Source: Stromatinia cepivora (lineage: Eukaryota; Ascomycota; Leotiomycetes; Helotiales; Sclerotiniaceae). Taken from it: a DNA stretch of 64,000 nucleotides. The translations under genes and the position numbers were made by a program. The notes under the pieces are model-generated. The model worked only from the letters and a program-made list of their open reading frames with translations. It searched no databases and was not told the DNA's origin. Each line of letters begins with the position of its first letter. Position 1 is the stretch's first letter. The stretch is from NCBI GenBank assembly GCA_014898415.1, contig RCTD01000019.1:124001-188000 (forward strand). Direction: 5' to 3'. Positions 11,392 through 24,414 of this stretch are shown one piece after another.

Positions 11392-12707
11392 ATAGTGGGA
11401 GCATCAGCTTCCACGTTATTCCCCGACCATTCTTCCTTCTGGTTTTGTTCCATTGGCTTCATCGATATTTGGTTGTGTTGATGTGGACTGAAAGTTTGGT
11501 TTCGTCCAGGACTGGCTGCCTTTCGCAAGCAGAGTTAATTTGCTCTGGCGAAGGATAGGCTGGCCAAATTTCTCCGTAGCCGGAGGAGTAGAGCCGCCGA
11601 TTTGAGGGCAACTCTGTCTAGCAGTTAATTGCGAGTAATGTCATATGGATGAGGTGAAAACTGACGATTCTTTCTCCATTGGAGAACTTCCTGTAGTGGG
11701 TGATACTCGTCCATCGTTGATCCTGCTCGATCTGGGCGAACCATAGTCAAAGGAGTAAAACCTTCTGGACCCGCGTAAGCAGGGTCGCAGAAGGACTGCT
11801 GGTGCTAGTCGCTGCCGTTTTTGTTCATATCCATAGATGGATTAGGGGTCTAGCTCGGTTTTGGTTCGTTTTACGGAAACGCCCGTGTTAAGCAAAGTCA
11901 TGCAGCCAGAGGTCAACTCAAACTCTATCCTCCTCCTTCTCCCTACTAGCACCTCTACCTTGCTCCTACTTTTATTAGCACACTACCATAAGTCTGTCAT
12001 GTGGGACAGTTCTGCAAGAACTTACAGGTTTACAAACATATGCGACAGGTCCAACCTAGTAAAAATGCACGCCCGAAGGGCGGCTGATGGAAACAGTATT
12101 TATCATTACAGAATCTATGAAGCTAATGTACAAGTGCGCTATTCAACTAGAAAATTTCCCTTCAACCTCCTCCTAAAATCGAAGCATATGACTCGCCAAT
12201 CTTGGGTATTCGCAGCGATGGTCAGCCAACCTATTGAAAAGGTTGATAAATGGGAAAAGCTTGAAATTAACCCATTCGTATCCTCAATGCCGCTATCTTC
12301 CATGAATCTACCCGCGCTGCAATGATTTCGGTGCCACACGGAGCGTGTCTCAAGGTATTATCATCGTGCTTGCTCTTTCTGTATTCGATGAGTGCTTTGA
12401 TAGGTACGATTGACGCTTTTATAGTGCCGGTTTGGGGGTCATGTGGATTGGAAGTCTTCCTCCAGTATATTTCGTTGGCCTGTGTTTTATGTTAGTACTT
12501 GAACACCAGCCAGGCTGAATTGGACTTAAACTAACTGGATCAATAGACCAAGCAAATGCCAAGTGGCATAGGACAAGTTGCTTTCTTAATAAACCGAGGT
12601 CTTATGAGAGTCTTCGCTGTTTATTCACTATCGTAAGCCAAGTCTCAAGTGTTTAAAGGTATTTAAAGAATGGAGTTGCAACTTACGTGAAAGACTCTCG
12701 GCCTCCG

Positions 12708-14083
12708 TTACAGAACCTGCTCCCGTGTTCGAGGTTGACAAGTATCATCAGTCGGTGCAATGAGATACTCAAATGAATCCCCATTTGATGGGGTTTCCAT
12801 TTCGATCTTCAAACCATGGACAAAGGTTTCGCTGCAGAAGGTTGGGTTTTTAACGTTGATTAATTTCGAGTATCCAGCTGGAACAACGGCTCCATGGTGT
12901 ACGCTCTTCAATAAGGATGACAACGTCAAAGGTCAGCATGGATATCTTAGTAAAGGTAATAGGAGTATGAAACTATTGGCCTTACTTGCCAAGGCTTGCT
13001 TGCTGGAAGCAGCTGCTTGTAAAGCTGGATCACTCAAACGCCGTAGAGGCTCACTGGTTGCGTTTTCAAAATGACCAGTAGTGGCAACTATAGCATGCTG
13101 CTCTGGGCTAGACTCATACTGGTTGCTGGTGGCCTTTGCAGTGCCACGGGATTGATGTCGATCTATGGTCGGCGTCGCACTTCAGAGAGTTGTTACTCTG
13201 TCATGTGCAGAGCTGAATGATCCATCAGCGGTTGTTCTACTTTGCAGATATCAGTATCTCTTCATTTAAAAGCTTGGTTGACAATTGAGCAAGAAGCATC
13301 CTTACCTTGATTGCGATGGCGCAATGCGCCGGGAGGAATAACCAGCTGACTGGTGTTAACAGATTTGGACAGTGCTCCAAATTTTTCGGTCTTGGTCCTA
13401 CGCTTGATCTCCTGATAGAACTCTACGTTAGCAAGTTGCGACATTCAAGGAACATGATGATACAATGCCCATAATGATGGATACTACGTACCTTTTTATG
13501 TCGACCTCCACCCATGACTCGAAGTCCAATGCAAGCGCATATGGCATACTCAGATCCACATATACAATATGGGTACTGCTACTGGGTCCAGGTCAACCCA
13601 AGGGACTGAGTGGGAAAGGAACTTGAGAGTCTTCACTTGAGCTTAGGCCTTAGAGGATCTCTCTCTCTTGTCTTGCTATCCAGTCCTTTGAGTAGGTTGG
13701 CGAATCTGGGATCGGCGTTGCAATCTTACTTGCGAGCGGCTTTGATCGCCTTCTTACGCGCTGCCTTTCCCTCTCGTGTTGGTTCTGAAGCGGTGCCGTT
13801 TAAAGCGTTCCAATCCTATCAAGAAATTGTTAGGAAAATATTAAAACATAGATAGAACAATTGCAGGGAGAAATTAAATATGATAAGAATGATCGTTGAG
13901 GTGATGACTTACTTCAGAACCAACACGGAGCGGCTGCCTGGAAGTTGATATTTTGTGATCCTGCTTCTTAGAACAAGCGCTGCCAGAGCAGTGAGCTCTT
14001 CGATATTTTGTGCAAGAAGGCTATAAAGAGAGGATATTGAAAGCTTATTTTTGGGGGATTCGATGTGGAAGTTTGAAGCAACC
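12708..14083 (-). pseudogene. broken multi-exon gene of unknown function
   Basis: Several minus-strand stretches look like exons with good splice sites: 14020-13913 (..CSKKQDHKISTSRQPLRVGSE then GTAAGT), 13815-13492 (starts DWNALNGTASEPTREGK, ends GGGRHKK then GTACGT), 13430-13306 (starts FYQEIKRRTKTEKFGALSK, then GTAAGG), and further coding-like blocks at about 13240-12985 and 12929-12708. The second block stays in one frame for 324 nt but is cut by three in-frame stops: TAA at 13726-13728, TGA at 13633-13635 and TAG at 13579-13581. The text between the stops still looks coding and includes a Cys-rich segment (YCICGSEYAICACIG). In the last two blocks more than one frame is possible. No domain recognised. 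The best reading is a decayed gene; a functional gene with more introns than I placed cannot be excluded. Confidence 0.45.
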
Positions 14084-17000
14084 ATGGATATTTCTAAATA
14101 AAGTAAGGTTAAATCACGCAATAAGTGCAATGAGGCTGAGTTAAAGAAATTTCGCTTAAGGGCTAGTCTACAAATTCAGGGTTTTTCAGGACTTTGGCCG
14201 GAAAAACAAGGTGGTCAATCAATAAACTTGCTTGCTTATCCGAATCCAGTATACCTTCGAATTTTCTTTTGACTTCAACCATAAAAACTAATTTCAGTTT
14301 TTATTGTTAAACTTAAGACTTTCCTTGTTTATTATCCACTTTGCTCTTCCTCACGAACTCAAAGATCAAAATAAAAAAAGAGTGGTAAGTCTTTTCTATT
14401 GATGCCCACTCGTATGTTATGTTATGGATGGAGAACTGAGTACTTTCAAAGCATCTAGGCTCCATTATTGAGACCATAAGAATCAAATCATCAAAATAGA
14501 CATGATAAGAATGTCCAGGAATCTCTCTAAGGATTCCATAGCTTCAAGGAAATTATCTTCAGTAACACTGTCCAGTCGATGCGTGTTATCCTTGAAGCTA
14601 TGGAATCCTTAGAGTTACCTCTTGATGATCAAAGAGGAGAATAACATGTTCAAATTATCTACAGGCAACACCAACATGCAGCAAGATTATCTTCATCCCT
14701 CCAGACTTTAGAGTTAGTAGCCGCTTATTTTTCATGCCGGTATTAGAGTTGTAGTCAAATATTTTACCTCAAGTTGTCTCTGACTTGACACCTTCTGTTT
14801 TGAGCCTCAAGCTGATATTTGACATAGATTCGCCATTCTACTCCTGGCTTCATCAACGTTTCTGCTCGTTACGAAACCGGTTTGTTTCCGCCGAGGCTCT
14901 TCGCAACCATATAGCCAAGAATGCACTCAATCCCATGATCTGGCGTCCTGCTCCAATACCTCTTTCCATAACTTTCTATGGTAGCGTTGTATGTCACAGC
15001 GGAGCAGAGCGCAGACTATTAGAACGACATGACGATGGTTCGCCATCCTAAATGTTTACTACCTGATGGATTCTCGAAGCGCGTGAGTAGACTTTTCATT
15101 CTGGGGTCTAATCTACCGAGAACAAACCACTAATTGATCTATCTTACAGTCAGCGTAAACAATGCGTGTCCATAAGACATGGCAGAGTCAGAGCATCGAA
15201 ATCATCGACTTGGCAGTGAAGCAACTGCGAGACTAGCAATCACATGAATCTTGGCCAGACATGCTGTTGTCGGTTCTGGGTGCAAGAGGAGAAAATATGG
15301 ACACGGTAGCAACAACTAGCAGCTGCCGCACATTATGGCGGATGTGCCTTTTCACTCATGGTCATGCGGCGGTGCGGGCCCACTTGACATCACGGATATC
15401 TATAACGGAAATCGAATCCCCATTCAGTTTGCGCCACCATCTCGGACGTCTATCTACTCTTAGTTGTGAAATTGCAGAAAAGATTGAAGTATTCGAGGTC
15501 TGTCTACTAGTAAGTGTAAATTCTCTGTATCAATTGTCTTCATATATACTAACAATACGACAGTACGTAGCCTAGAAAAGATGCGAGTCATGGGGATCTG
15601 CAACCGTACTTGCGCCATCATAATTCTGGAGGAAGATGTTGCCTGACTGCATTCATCTCGACACTCGGTGGCAGAGACGGGGAAGTTGGTATAGCTCTGG
15701 AATTTTTTGCATATATTCATGTAGATAGTGGCTACTATCAGGATTGAAAGCTATTTCTCATAACCACCTCGTTTTGCAGCTTATGTCTTGATGATGCGAT
15801 TCCATGGGACATGTGTTGCAAGTCAAAAGAGCGCCGGTGCTTTAGTATTTTCGTGATAGAAGATCGCATCAGCGGGAATTATAGAAATGCGAGGGAGTGA
15901 CCTCGAAGAGCAAATTCTTACTTGGAGTGGGAGTCAATGAGGATATATCCAGCAGAATCAGTTATGTATCAATCCGGTCTGCGAAATACTCAGTTGTCGT
16001 ACGCGAAGTTGCCAACATGCGAATAAGTCAAGCTGCTGTCGTCGCTTGATACTCTTAAAGAATATTCTCGAGGATCTTGGAACAAGTGTTCTCCCCATGC
16101 ATAACTAAAACTAGTGAAGCCAACAAATCTGTGATGAACGGGAAGAGAAAAGTCGCTAACTGTGATGACATAGTGTTCGAATCTTCTCACTTGCGGGAAC
16201 GACACGAATATTATATTTTCCCGTTTCTCGATTTCAATACCGGGGCAGCGATGCCAGTGGCTTTTAGAAAAAAAAACACTGATACTGGAGTTAGTAAAGT
16301 TTCAACAAGAATATTTTATTTTTCGCAGCCGCGGCTTCGACACCCCCGGCCTTATTCCAACACTCCATCTTCTGCCATGGCAACTAAATGCATGGGTTGA
16401 GATATTGAGTCTGAATACTCCTGAAAATTGCGTTTACACATGGAGACACTTGTTCGAGAACAGAATAAGAGTTGGCAGCTACTGGTATACATGATGATGA
16501 TAGAGACAGTGCTTCGGAATACAAGGCATTATCACGAGCGAATACTGTGAGCAGATATTTTTATGCCCTTTCCACAACCCCCAATAAGAGTTGTGCGAAT
16601 CTTCAACTAGCTATATCATCACGGCTCTATCCACGGGCCAGACACCCTACCGATATGGCTCTTTAACCGACAGCGCAGATGGAGATGCCTGTCTGCTCAT
16701 ACAGATTATTTGAACATAGACGTTAAATCTACAGCAAAGATTCTGTTCCATCATAGAACTCATGAAAATCAAGTGCCTCTAGTAATTATCTCTTGTTAGC
16801 AACAATACTTGTTGTGATCTACAGTACATTCATTAGTCGCCTTCGTCTCTCGAACACGTCTCTGTTAGAAAGGGCGACATTTCAGATAGAAAAGCAGCAG
16901 TGAAGAGGCAGATGTTAACTTCAGGCTGAGATGGTGTTCCAAAGCATCAAATTACACATTGCGTAGCTCTAAGAACAGCCTCCCGAGTTCTGGTGCAGGG

Positions 17001-19661
17001 AGGAGAAATGGGTTACTGTAGAAAAGATCAGACGAAGTTTTCATAGTACAATTTTGTGATGAAATCTATCATCCAAAAAGACAAAGTTCGTATATATATA
17101 ATGATTTAAATATTAATGAAATCTATTGAATATAGATCGTATTATAATTGAAATAATAAATATAATATCATTCTTGTAAATCGATCAATATAATATCAAG
17201 AAAGCAATAGATACTGATTAAAATTATATATCAAGGATTAAAATCTATTTGGTGTAATAAAGTGAATGAAGAATCAGACTCGGGTGGGTTATCTCTTGAA
17301 GATAAAAAATGCCTGTAAAAGCCTTGGAGGTAGGTCTTTATTGGCGTCCTAGAACAAAGCTGCCACTAGGAAAGTGAAAGATTTATAAAGTCTCAGCACC
17401 ACGATAGAACGCCGGTAATCATAAGATATTGGATTTTGGCGTCCTCGACTTTTGACCATTCAGTCAAACAAGTATGTATGGTGCCTCATAATCCTACAAT
17501 CTCTACTAGAGGTCGTTAAATCGTACGAGAAATGGAAAAGGACAGACAATTGCAGTACACGATATGAAGATTGCAGAACGAGTAGTGGAAATAGCGTAAC
17601 AGATCTTACAAAAAAGAGATGACGGCAAGAAAAGAAGCATCAACTACAACACAAGAAATTTACCCAGCCCATAATAATCTCCTATTCAAATTAACCTGAA
17701 GTAAAAATGAACACTGAGCTGCTAATTCTGCAGACACCGCCTTAATTATGAATAGAATAATTGCGTTGCCACGATCGAATACCCATCAGACGGTGTAAAC
17801 GTGAAACATTAACACAACAGTGGTATACCTATCGTTTGAGCTTGAAAGAAGATTGATTGCTGACTATACGTAAAATAATAACGGGTTATAATCTCTTGTA
17901 GGTTGGGATGAAAGTTAAAGATGGGTCAAGTAATCGAGAAGAAACAGTCATGATGCGGCCGCTAGAATAATTGGGACCAATCGCTTAAATGATGATTAGT
18001 CAGCTGAATATGCTGCCGGGCTAATACGGCTAATGCACGGATTGCCGATGTCACGGTCTTGGCATTAGTATTTCTGCCAGATTTGACAACAAGTCCTCGA
18101 AGCCTATTAGTTCGAGAAAATGTATATTCCAACATTATACTCTGATTGCCTTCTGTGATGTTCCGAATTACCAGATCTCAAGGTCGGAGGAATGATCAGC
18201 CTTTATTAGCATGTTAAGAGTTGTGGCTAAGTAAAGGTTATGGTGAATGAAGAGGGCGACGTCGTGGCCAGGATAGGTAGGATATATTCTTCGGGGCTTC
18301 AATTATCATTCACTTCTCAGTGCGAGAACAATCTCAAGAGTTTCGTCTCCTTGTACAAGATGGCAAGTGTATTATATGCGAAGCCTTCAAAGCTAGTTCT
18401 ACCGAACCAAATTAATTTCAAGGAAGATTTCGTCTCAAAGCATCACAGCACATCGAGCATCCGAATTTTCGTCCACATAATTTTCATTCAGAGAATTTTG
18501 ATTACCATATCATCGATGAAGAATTGCCAGGACTACAAAGAGAGCCGATGATTTAATCCTCCAGCTATATCCGTACAAGACGCATTTCAGAATTCCCCAC
18601 TGGCCAAAACCCCAAGAGATTATTCAGCGATTCATATGATTTTCGATGAAACTCATAAATAATATCGAGTAGAAAGATTGAATTACAATAAAAAAATATA
18701 GAATAAAGAATATAGAATACTGATCGCAAATCATTAGACGCTTAGATAATAATGAGTAGATCGATGTAAGTTAACTCATGTGATTTTACTTGAACTCATA
18801 ATAACCTCTGAGAATCTATCCAGATTGAAGTGAACAATCCACATCATATTCGCCTGACTTTATAAGAACCTCCCTCCCAAAGAATCTTAAACTTAAATTG
18901 GTTTTTTTCATTTGATATATCGCATCGCATCTAAAATTCAAAGCTAACCATAGGTAGTAAACTTGAAATTCAGTCAATAATCATACATCATTCTCTTAAA
19001 AGCCTGAAAATATCAAATGGTAAACTGAAAATAGGAAGATTAATTTCCAGTACATTTGTCAGGATTTATTAGATCATATCAAAAAATCTTTAATTCAGAA
19101 TAGCTATGTGATATTCCTAGAATTCATGATGCTCAAGATAGGAAGATCAAATTATGTAAGGTGAGTGAGGAAATCACTGAAGGCATATCAGTCCATAGCT
19201 CACATATTATAGTAAGAATCAATATAACAGTTGTATTTCAACTCTAGTACCTCGACTTCAACAGAAAGGATGGCTCGCATAAGCAGCACATAGCAATCAC
19301 GTCTAGAACCCAAAAATCTAACAAAGTTTTCATTTAATATAGTTTTAAACCCATCTCTGTAATACAACTCAGCCATCTCTCTTCAAATGATCTTTTAATC
19401 CATACCCATCTTTAAAGAACAACAATGACAACTAGCAGAATAATCAACTAGACGCAAGGCCCTCAATCCACAAAGAGAAGACAAAAACAAACTATAACCA
19501 TCTCATAAACCCTGCGTGATAGCAAGATCAAGTCCAATATCTACATATCATCCCGTATCCTATCACCTGGCCATATTCCAAACAATATCAAACCACGTTA
19601 TTAATCTCACAAAGTGACCACCATGAAACAGCAAAATTTCATAACCACCATAAAACTCCCC
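14084..19661. other. gene-poor stretch without supportable genes
   Basis: No reading frame here has recognisable motifs or splice support, although short open frames are scattered on both strands. It contains a strong hairpin (14525-14614, listed separately) and AT-rich patches near 17060-17280 and 18650-19150. No tRNA or rRNA gene was recognised by eye. Decayed genes below my detection limit are possible. Confidence 0.4.
14525..14614. repeat. perfect 26-bp inverted repeat (hairpin)
   Basis: The arm at 14525-14550 (ctctaaggattccatagctt... ) is matched exactly by its reverse complement at 14589-14614, with a 38-nt loop. The perfect 26-bp stem stands alone in a region without genes. It could be a small foldback/MITE element, or a hairpin RNA if transcribed. 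Confidence 0.8.
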
Positions 19662-21226
19662 CTACAACTTAAGCCCCGCGGGCCTCACAACCCCCAGCAA
19701 CCCCTTCTTCGCAACCCTACAAACCGCAAACCCAATCCTGGGCAGAACCGGCACCTTAACCTCCCACACCTCTTCCAAGCGTTGACTCCAAACCCTCCTC
19801 GGATGCGCAATCTTATGCGCCATCCTCGCCGCATATTTTTCCTGCAGACGAGGATTATCTCTCGTCATCATCAGCAATAACCAAACAGTATTTCCGAGTT
19901 TCTTTTTCGTCTCTGGAGTATCGAGCGCGGTTAGAACTTCGGAGAGGGTTGAGGGTTTCATGTGATTGGTGTAGTGGACCCAGTGGCGGTAGCGTTGGAG
20001 TTCCCAGTGTTGGTAGGTAGATTTGATGGCGCGTTCCATGTTGAGCATTGCTTGGGATCCGGGGTGGGAGGTGAGGTTATTTGCGTCGATGGTGCTCCAG
20101 GTGAAGTCTGGTAAGATGAATTAGTAATGTGCAATTTTGAAGTTAGATGCAGGAAGAGAGGTAACGTACCCTTGACTCCAATGAGACTTTCTGTGTGATA
20201 ATAAATCGTAATTTCTTTGATGTAGAACGGGTGCGAATGGCCGATGGCCCTGCTAGCTGGTGATATATCGGTCGAGGGTACAACTGCTGCCCAAGTTCTG
20301 GCTACTTCAATATCATAATGTTCGCGTCTTTCTCGAGCAATGAAGGAATCCGATGCTTGCATGAAGAGTGTTTCACGTGGAAGAATCGGCTGATTTGGAT
20401 CCAAATCGTAGAGGAAAGCATTAAGTGCAATACGTCCCTCGAGTTGATGCTCATGTTCGTGCCAGAAGTTATCATGTCCATTAGAGAAGTCATACATGGG
20501 CATGATACGATCCATGCCATTAACATGACGATAGATGGTGGCGGGACCAGTCTCCGAGCCAGTCTCCCAGCTCGTCTTGGAGCAAATTGTACCATTCAAG
20601 CTCTGCTGTGTGTAGACCTTTAAACCCACTTGTCGAGCTTCTGAGTTGATGTAAAGAATGTCTGGTTGTGGACAGACCCACTTAAAATCAAAATGACGTT
20701 CTAGTCCATTCTTGAGAGGGAAAGATTGGACACGATTGCTGTTGTGATCGTAGATATTGATGTAGCGACTGGTGGGCGAACGAATATGGGGATTCTTAAC
20801 ACGCCAGACTGGAATATCTCTCGGAGTGGCATTCGCTAAGTACTCTTCCCAAATTTGGAGACGAAGCTCTATTGGAAGTTCTGCAAACTTTGGAAAAACT
20901 GGTTCGTTGTCATTCCTTGTGATAACCTCGGAGTTTGGCTCGATCTCTGCTTTTCTAAGACTTGCAAGGTTGCTGCTCTTTTTCATTCGGCGCAAGCGGA
21001 ATTTACAAGGAAGGCGTGATATCTGCGAAAAGTCTAGACGAGACGTAAGATGATGAATTCGAGAAGGTTGTGATCGAGGAGCTGGTAGTAATATGCTATT
21101 TTGAGCAGAGGGAGATTGTTTGGAGTCATGCTGGGTGCGGTGAAGAGCACAAGGACAGGAAATGTCGAAGTGAGATCCAGTCTGTGCCACACAGCTTTGT
21201 TTGATCAAATCAACTTTGCCAGCCAT
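19662..21226 (-). CDS. 2EXR-domain protein, intact copy
   Basis: Two exons, 21226-20170 and 20107-19662, with a 62-nt intron (GTACGT...ACCAG). Phases close (GVK/DFTWSTIDANN), giving about 500 residues. After a basic, probably disordered N-terminus of about 105 residues comes the 2EXR signature FPKFAELPIELRLQIWEEYL, then NPHIRSP.. and the conserved block TIYRHVNGMDRIMPMYDF. 2EXR proteins are a fungus-specific, F-box-like family with many copies in leotiomycetes; their biochemical role is not established. The start at 21226 is the first Met of the frame; an internal Met about 80 residues in (MKKSSNLASLRK) is an alternative. This is the only undamaged member of a local trio with the copies at 23.1 and 25.3 kb. 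Confidence 0.8.
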
Positions 21227-23131
21227 CTTGAAACGATGTAATGGTGTACGACTTTGAGGAATGAAGCTGGGTGGAAGAATAGGTGGAAGAATTTTGAGAA
21301 ATGAGGTTGGAAGCGCGAATTCATTGAAATACCTAGAGGAATCAGGTTTCGCGCCAAGATTGATAGATAGAATTTGAGAAACAGAGATTAAAGCGCGAGT
21401 TGGCAGAATTGAAGGAATAACGCTGGCCGCAAGATTTCTTCAATGGAATTGAAGAAGTGTACTTAAATGCAAGAATTGGTGGTTCAACTTTGGAAAAGAA
21501 AAAATTGAAGATACTCAAATTTTCCGGAAATAAATTTTACAATCCTCGATCCTCGCAACCAGATAATTTCCAGACTAATCGACGGCCCGATAAGGCAACT
21601 ATGTAGGGCGTCATGATTTTCAAGTAAAGGTACCGATATGCAGAGAGTTCATACCAACTAACTAGGTTGGTCAAGTAATTGCCTTTCTATCTTACTTGGA
21701 AATCTAGTTTGGTCATTCCTGTCCTCCTCATATCAAACTTTTGAACATTCTGTTCAATATTGTACCTTGATAGTTCAGAAACCTAGAATGAATTTTTATC
21801 CCTCTGTTTCCAAGTTCATTTTTGGATATCATAACGGTTATACATTACCTTGAAGTAATTTGTGAGAGTTCAAGTTAGAGAAAGCTAGTAGCTTGAGCAA
21901 ACTCATAACTAGTAAGGATTACAAGTGATCTTGCTGAGTTGGATTATACTATCTTCCAAATCTTCGCACTATCCCGATCGATGAAGACTATACTTTGGCC
22001 AAAAACTTCTGAATAATGATGATATCAGCTGTTTTGATGGTTGACGCCAGGAAAATGTAAACTGACACTTAAGAAAAGTTGATCCCGGAAATATCCTGCT
22101 TAAATTTTTCCTAACTTTGATAGATAGCTCAATACACCCTCTTGCTTTTTGCTTTTTCATTGGGTCCATCAAGGCAATAGGTTTTTGACAATTGACATTA
22201 AACCTTTGTCTAACCAGACTCTGCACAAATCATACTAGACTTTTTTTAGGTTGAACTTAACTTATCTCATGGAACCTACCACACTAAATGCACATTTCTT
22301 AGATAGATGCATATTTTAATAAGTGTTCTAGCCCTCATTGTGCAAAACTAGCAATTATTATTGAGCTTTTGATTGATGGGTTTTGAATTCACCCCCAAAA
22401 TAGAGAAATGGGGGAACTCCAAGAACTATCTTGTGGTAACAAATAATGGAAGTATCAATCACAGATAAAAAGTCCATAGCAACTCCCTGCATAATTCAAA
22501 GAGTGTGAATTTGTGAATTGTGAATTGTGATATGAAGTTCTTCTGAAATAGATAGGACATTAAAGGTGGATGTCATCTCATACCAGATTGTCAGATGAAA
22601 AGGTCAAAAGGGTACAGGAACTTTTCCTGCAGAACTTTTCCTGCAAGACTCAAAGGAGCGGATTATCTTGGTTGGGACGCTCCTCATATGATTGACCTGC
22701 AAATCGAGTTCTAGTCCGAAGGAGGAAAGAAGTCAAGAAGAATTCCCTACAAAATGCAAGAAAGTTATGAGCTGATACAATATTTCCAAATATAAGGAGG
22801 ATACTTCAGATAAATATCTTTTTGGACCAGTTCAAAGTGTAAAGAATTTTGTTGGATTAATGTGGGGGAGGTCTTGGGATGAGGTTGAGAGAATTCTGGG
22901 GTAATTTTGTGCGGAGTAATTCAATCATGCTAGGTGCTCGGACCACAATTATATACCACCTCCGCCCACCACCCTTTAGTCAGCTGTAGCTCCTTTCAAC
23001 TCCCCTCTTCCAAACGGTCTTGACCCGCATCAAAGAAACACTCAACTTTTATTCGGAAAAAGATAGTTCTCCAGGAAGGTGGCCCGAAGGGATCTGATAC
23101 TACTGAGACGGCTGAGCTCATCACAAATTCA
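21227..23131. other. intergenic region between divergent 2EXR genes
   Basis: This is the upstream region of two divergently transcribed 2EXR genes. No gene is seen. The 14-nt motif gaacttttcctgca is repeated directly near 22619-22646. It is moderately AT-rich. Confidence 0.4.
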
Positions 23132-24414
23132 ATGAAGTGGAAGGGAAAAGCAAAAGCGACGGTAACGGATTTGGCGCAGCGAGAGGCGATTTTGCCAATA
23201 GCTGGATTACCTTTGCACATGCCAATCTGTGCCTCCAGCAGAGGTATGCCAGTCAACGACACTAAGAATAAGATGAACAGTAGTGATTGCCATGGGATTG
23301 TACGAGGCGCATCCAGATATCGCAAGGAGTTGCCAACGGAGCTCTGGACTGAGATCTGGAAAATCATCGCAAACGACAACCCAAGAAACCTTGACATCTG
23401 GGCTTTGGGTGCAGATGCGAACCAGTGGGCGCCCTTCAGGTTCATTACAACGCAAATTGTTCCCCCAATTTTGCATGTTAGCGTCCTGTCGCGGAATATT
23501 GGTCTAAAATACTATAAACTCAGCTTTGGTCTCAGCGTCCTAACGCCTGTTGGAGAACATAAGATCGAGCCTCGCATTTATCGCCACATTCATAATGATT
23601 GTATATGCCCAATGGGTCTATTCGACTATAACAGTGCCACTCGCTTTTGGGAAGCTTTACACGAAGGCGGAGTTGCAATTGCCATAAATATATGCTCACT
23701 TTCTAGCAGTCCTGAAGAAGCCGATAAAGAAAGCGAGGAGGATGGGAACGAGTTCGTTCGCGACGAGTTTGAGCACGAAAATTGGAGAGGCATCGACCGG
23801 CATATTCAACCATTTCATACATTAATGATCCCTTACGACCCCTGGCACCTTGTTAAGGAGACTCTCGAAAAGGTATCGAAAGTCTACCTTTATAGTTTTG
23901 GCGACTACTTCTGCAAGCGACGTCCTATAGACTTCCGGTTCACACCATTCTTAGAAAAGCCCCATCACAGAACCGATTACTCCCGTGCGCCAAGACGAGG
24001 AGAATCTTCCGTAAAAGATCCGGATGACAGAACCGCGGTTCTTTTGCAGCTAGCGAAAAATTCACTACCGTGGACACAAGCAAATGTAACTTTGCATACT
24101 AAGTGGGTGCAATGGCTCGATTGTGGGGGTCTAGATTAGTTCATAAGTGGAGGGCCAAAGCCTTGTGGGATCCAAGATATCAATTCCACGGGGTATGATA
24201 GGGAAAGAAACAAGTTTTTTGAGATGCTACAGCCGTGGGAGGAAGAGCAATTTATAAAACGTGGTGATCCCAGGACCGAGACTGCTGCTTTGTGAGTCCC
24301 ACTTTCTTCAATCCAATAGAATAGACCAATGCCAATATTACCCACAGTAAAGAATCATTTTCTGGCCCGGGAATTCCTGAGATACGCTTCATGAAGCTCA
24401 CAATTCATGGTTAG
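23132..24414 (+). pseudogene. 2EXR-domain protein with an in-frame TAG before its 3' part
   Basis: The 335-codon open frame has the 2EXR-like core KELPTELWTEIWKIIANDNP, LDIWALGADANQWAPFRF, and the family block PRIYRHIHNDCICPMGLFDY, which matches the equivalent block of the intact paralog at 20.4 kb. It stops at TAG 24137-24139, but the same frame continues with coding-like text (FISGGPKPCGIQDINSTGY, NKFFEMLQPWEEEQFIKRG) up to 24291. There a GTGAGT donor and a CCCACAG acceptor (24347) join, in phase, to a short last exon (KESFSGPGIPEIRFMKLTIHG) ending at 24414. The TAG therefore probably cuts an older, longer protein by about 70 residues. The truncated product could still be made, so pseudogene status is likely but not certain. 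Confidence 0.65.

Noticed and set aside
12139..12339. Minus-strand open frame (66 codons)
   Set aside because: Some coding-like look, but no splice sites or motifs, and adjacent text is not coding in any consistent frame.
18240..18551. 103-codon plus-strand frame
   Set aside because: No recognisable motif, no upstream or downstream exons, and lies in a gene-poor stretch.
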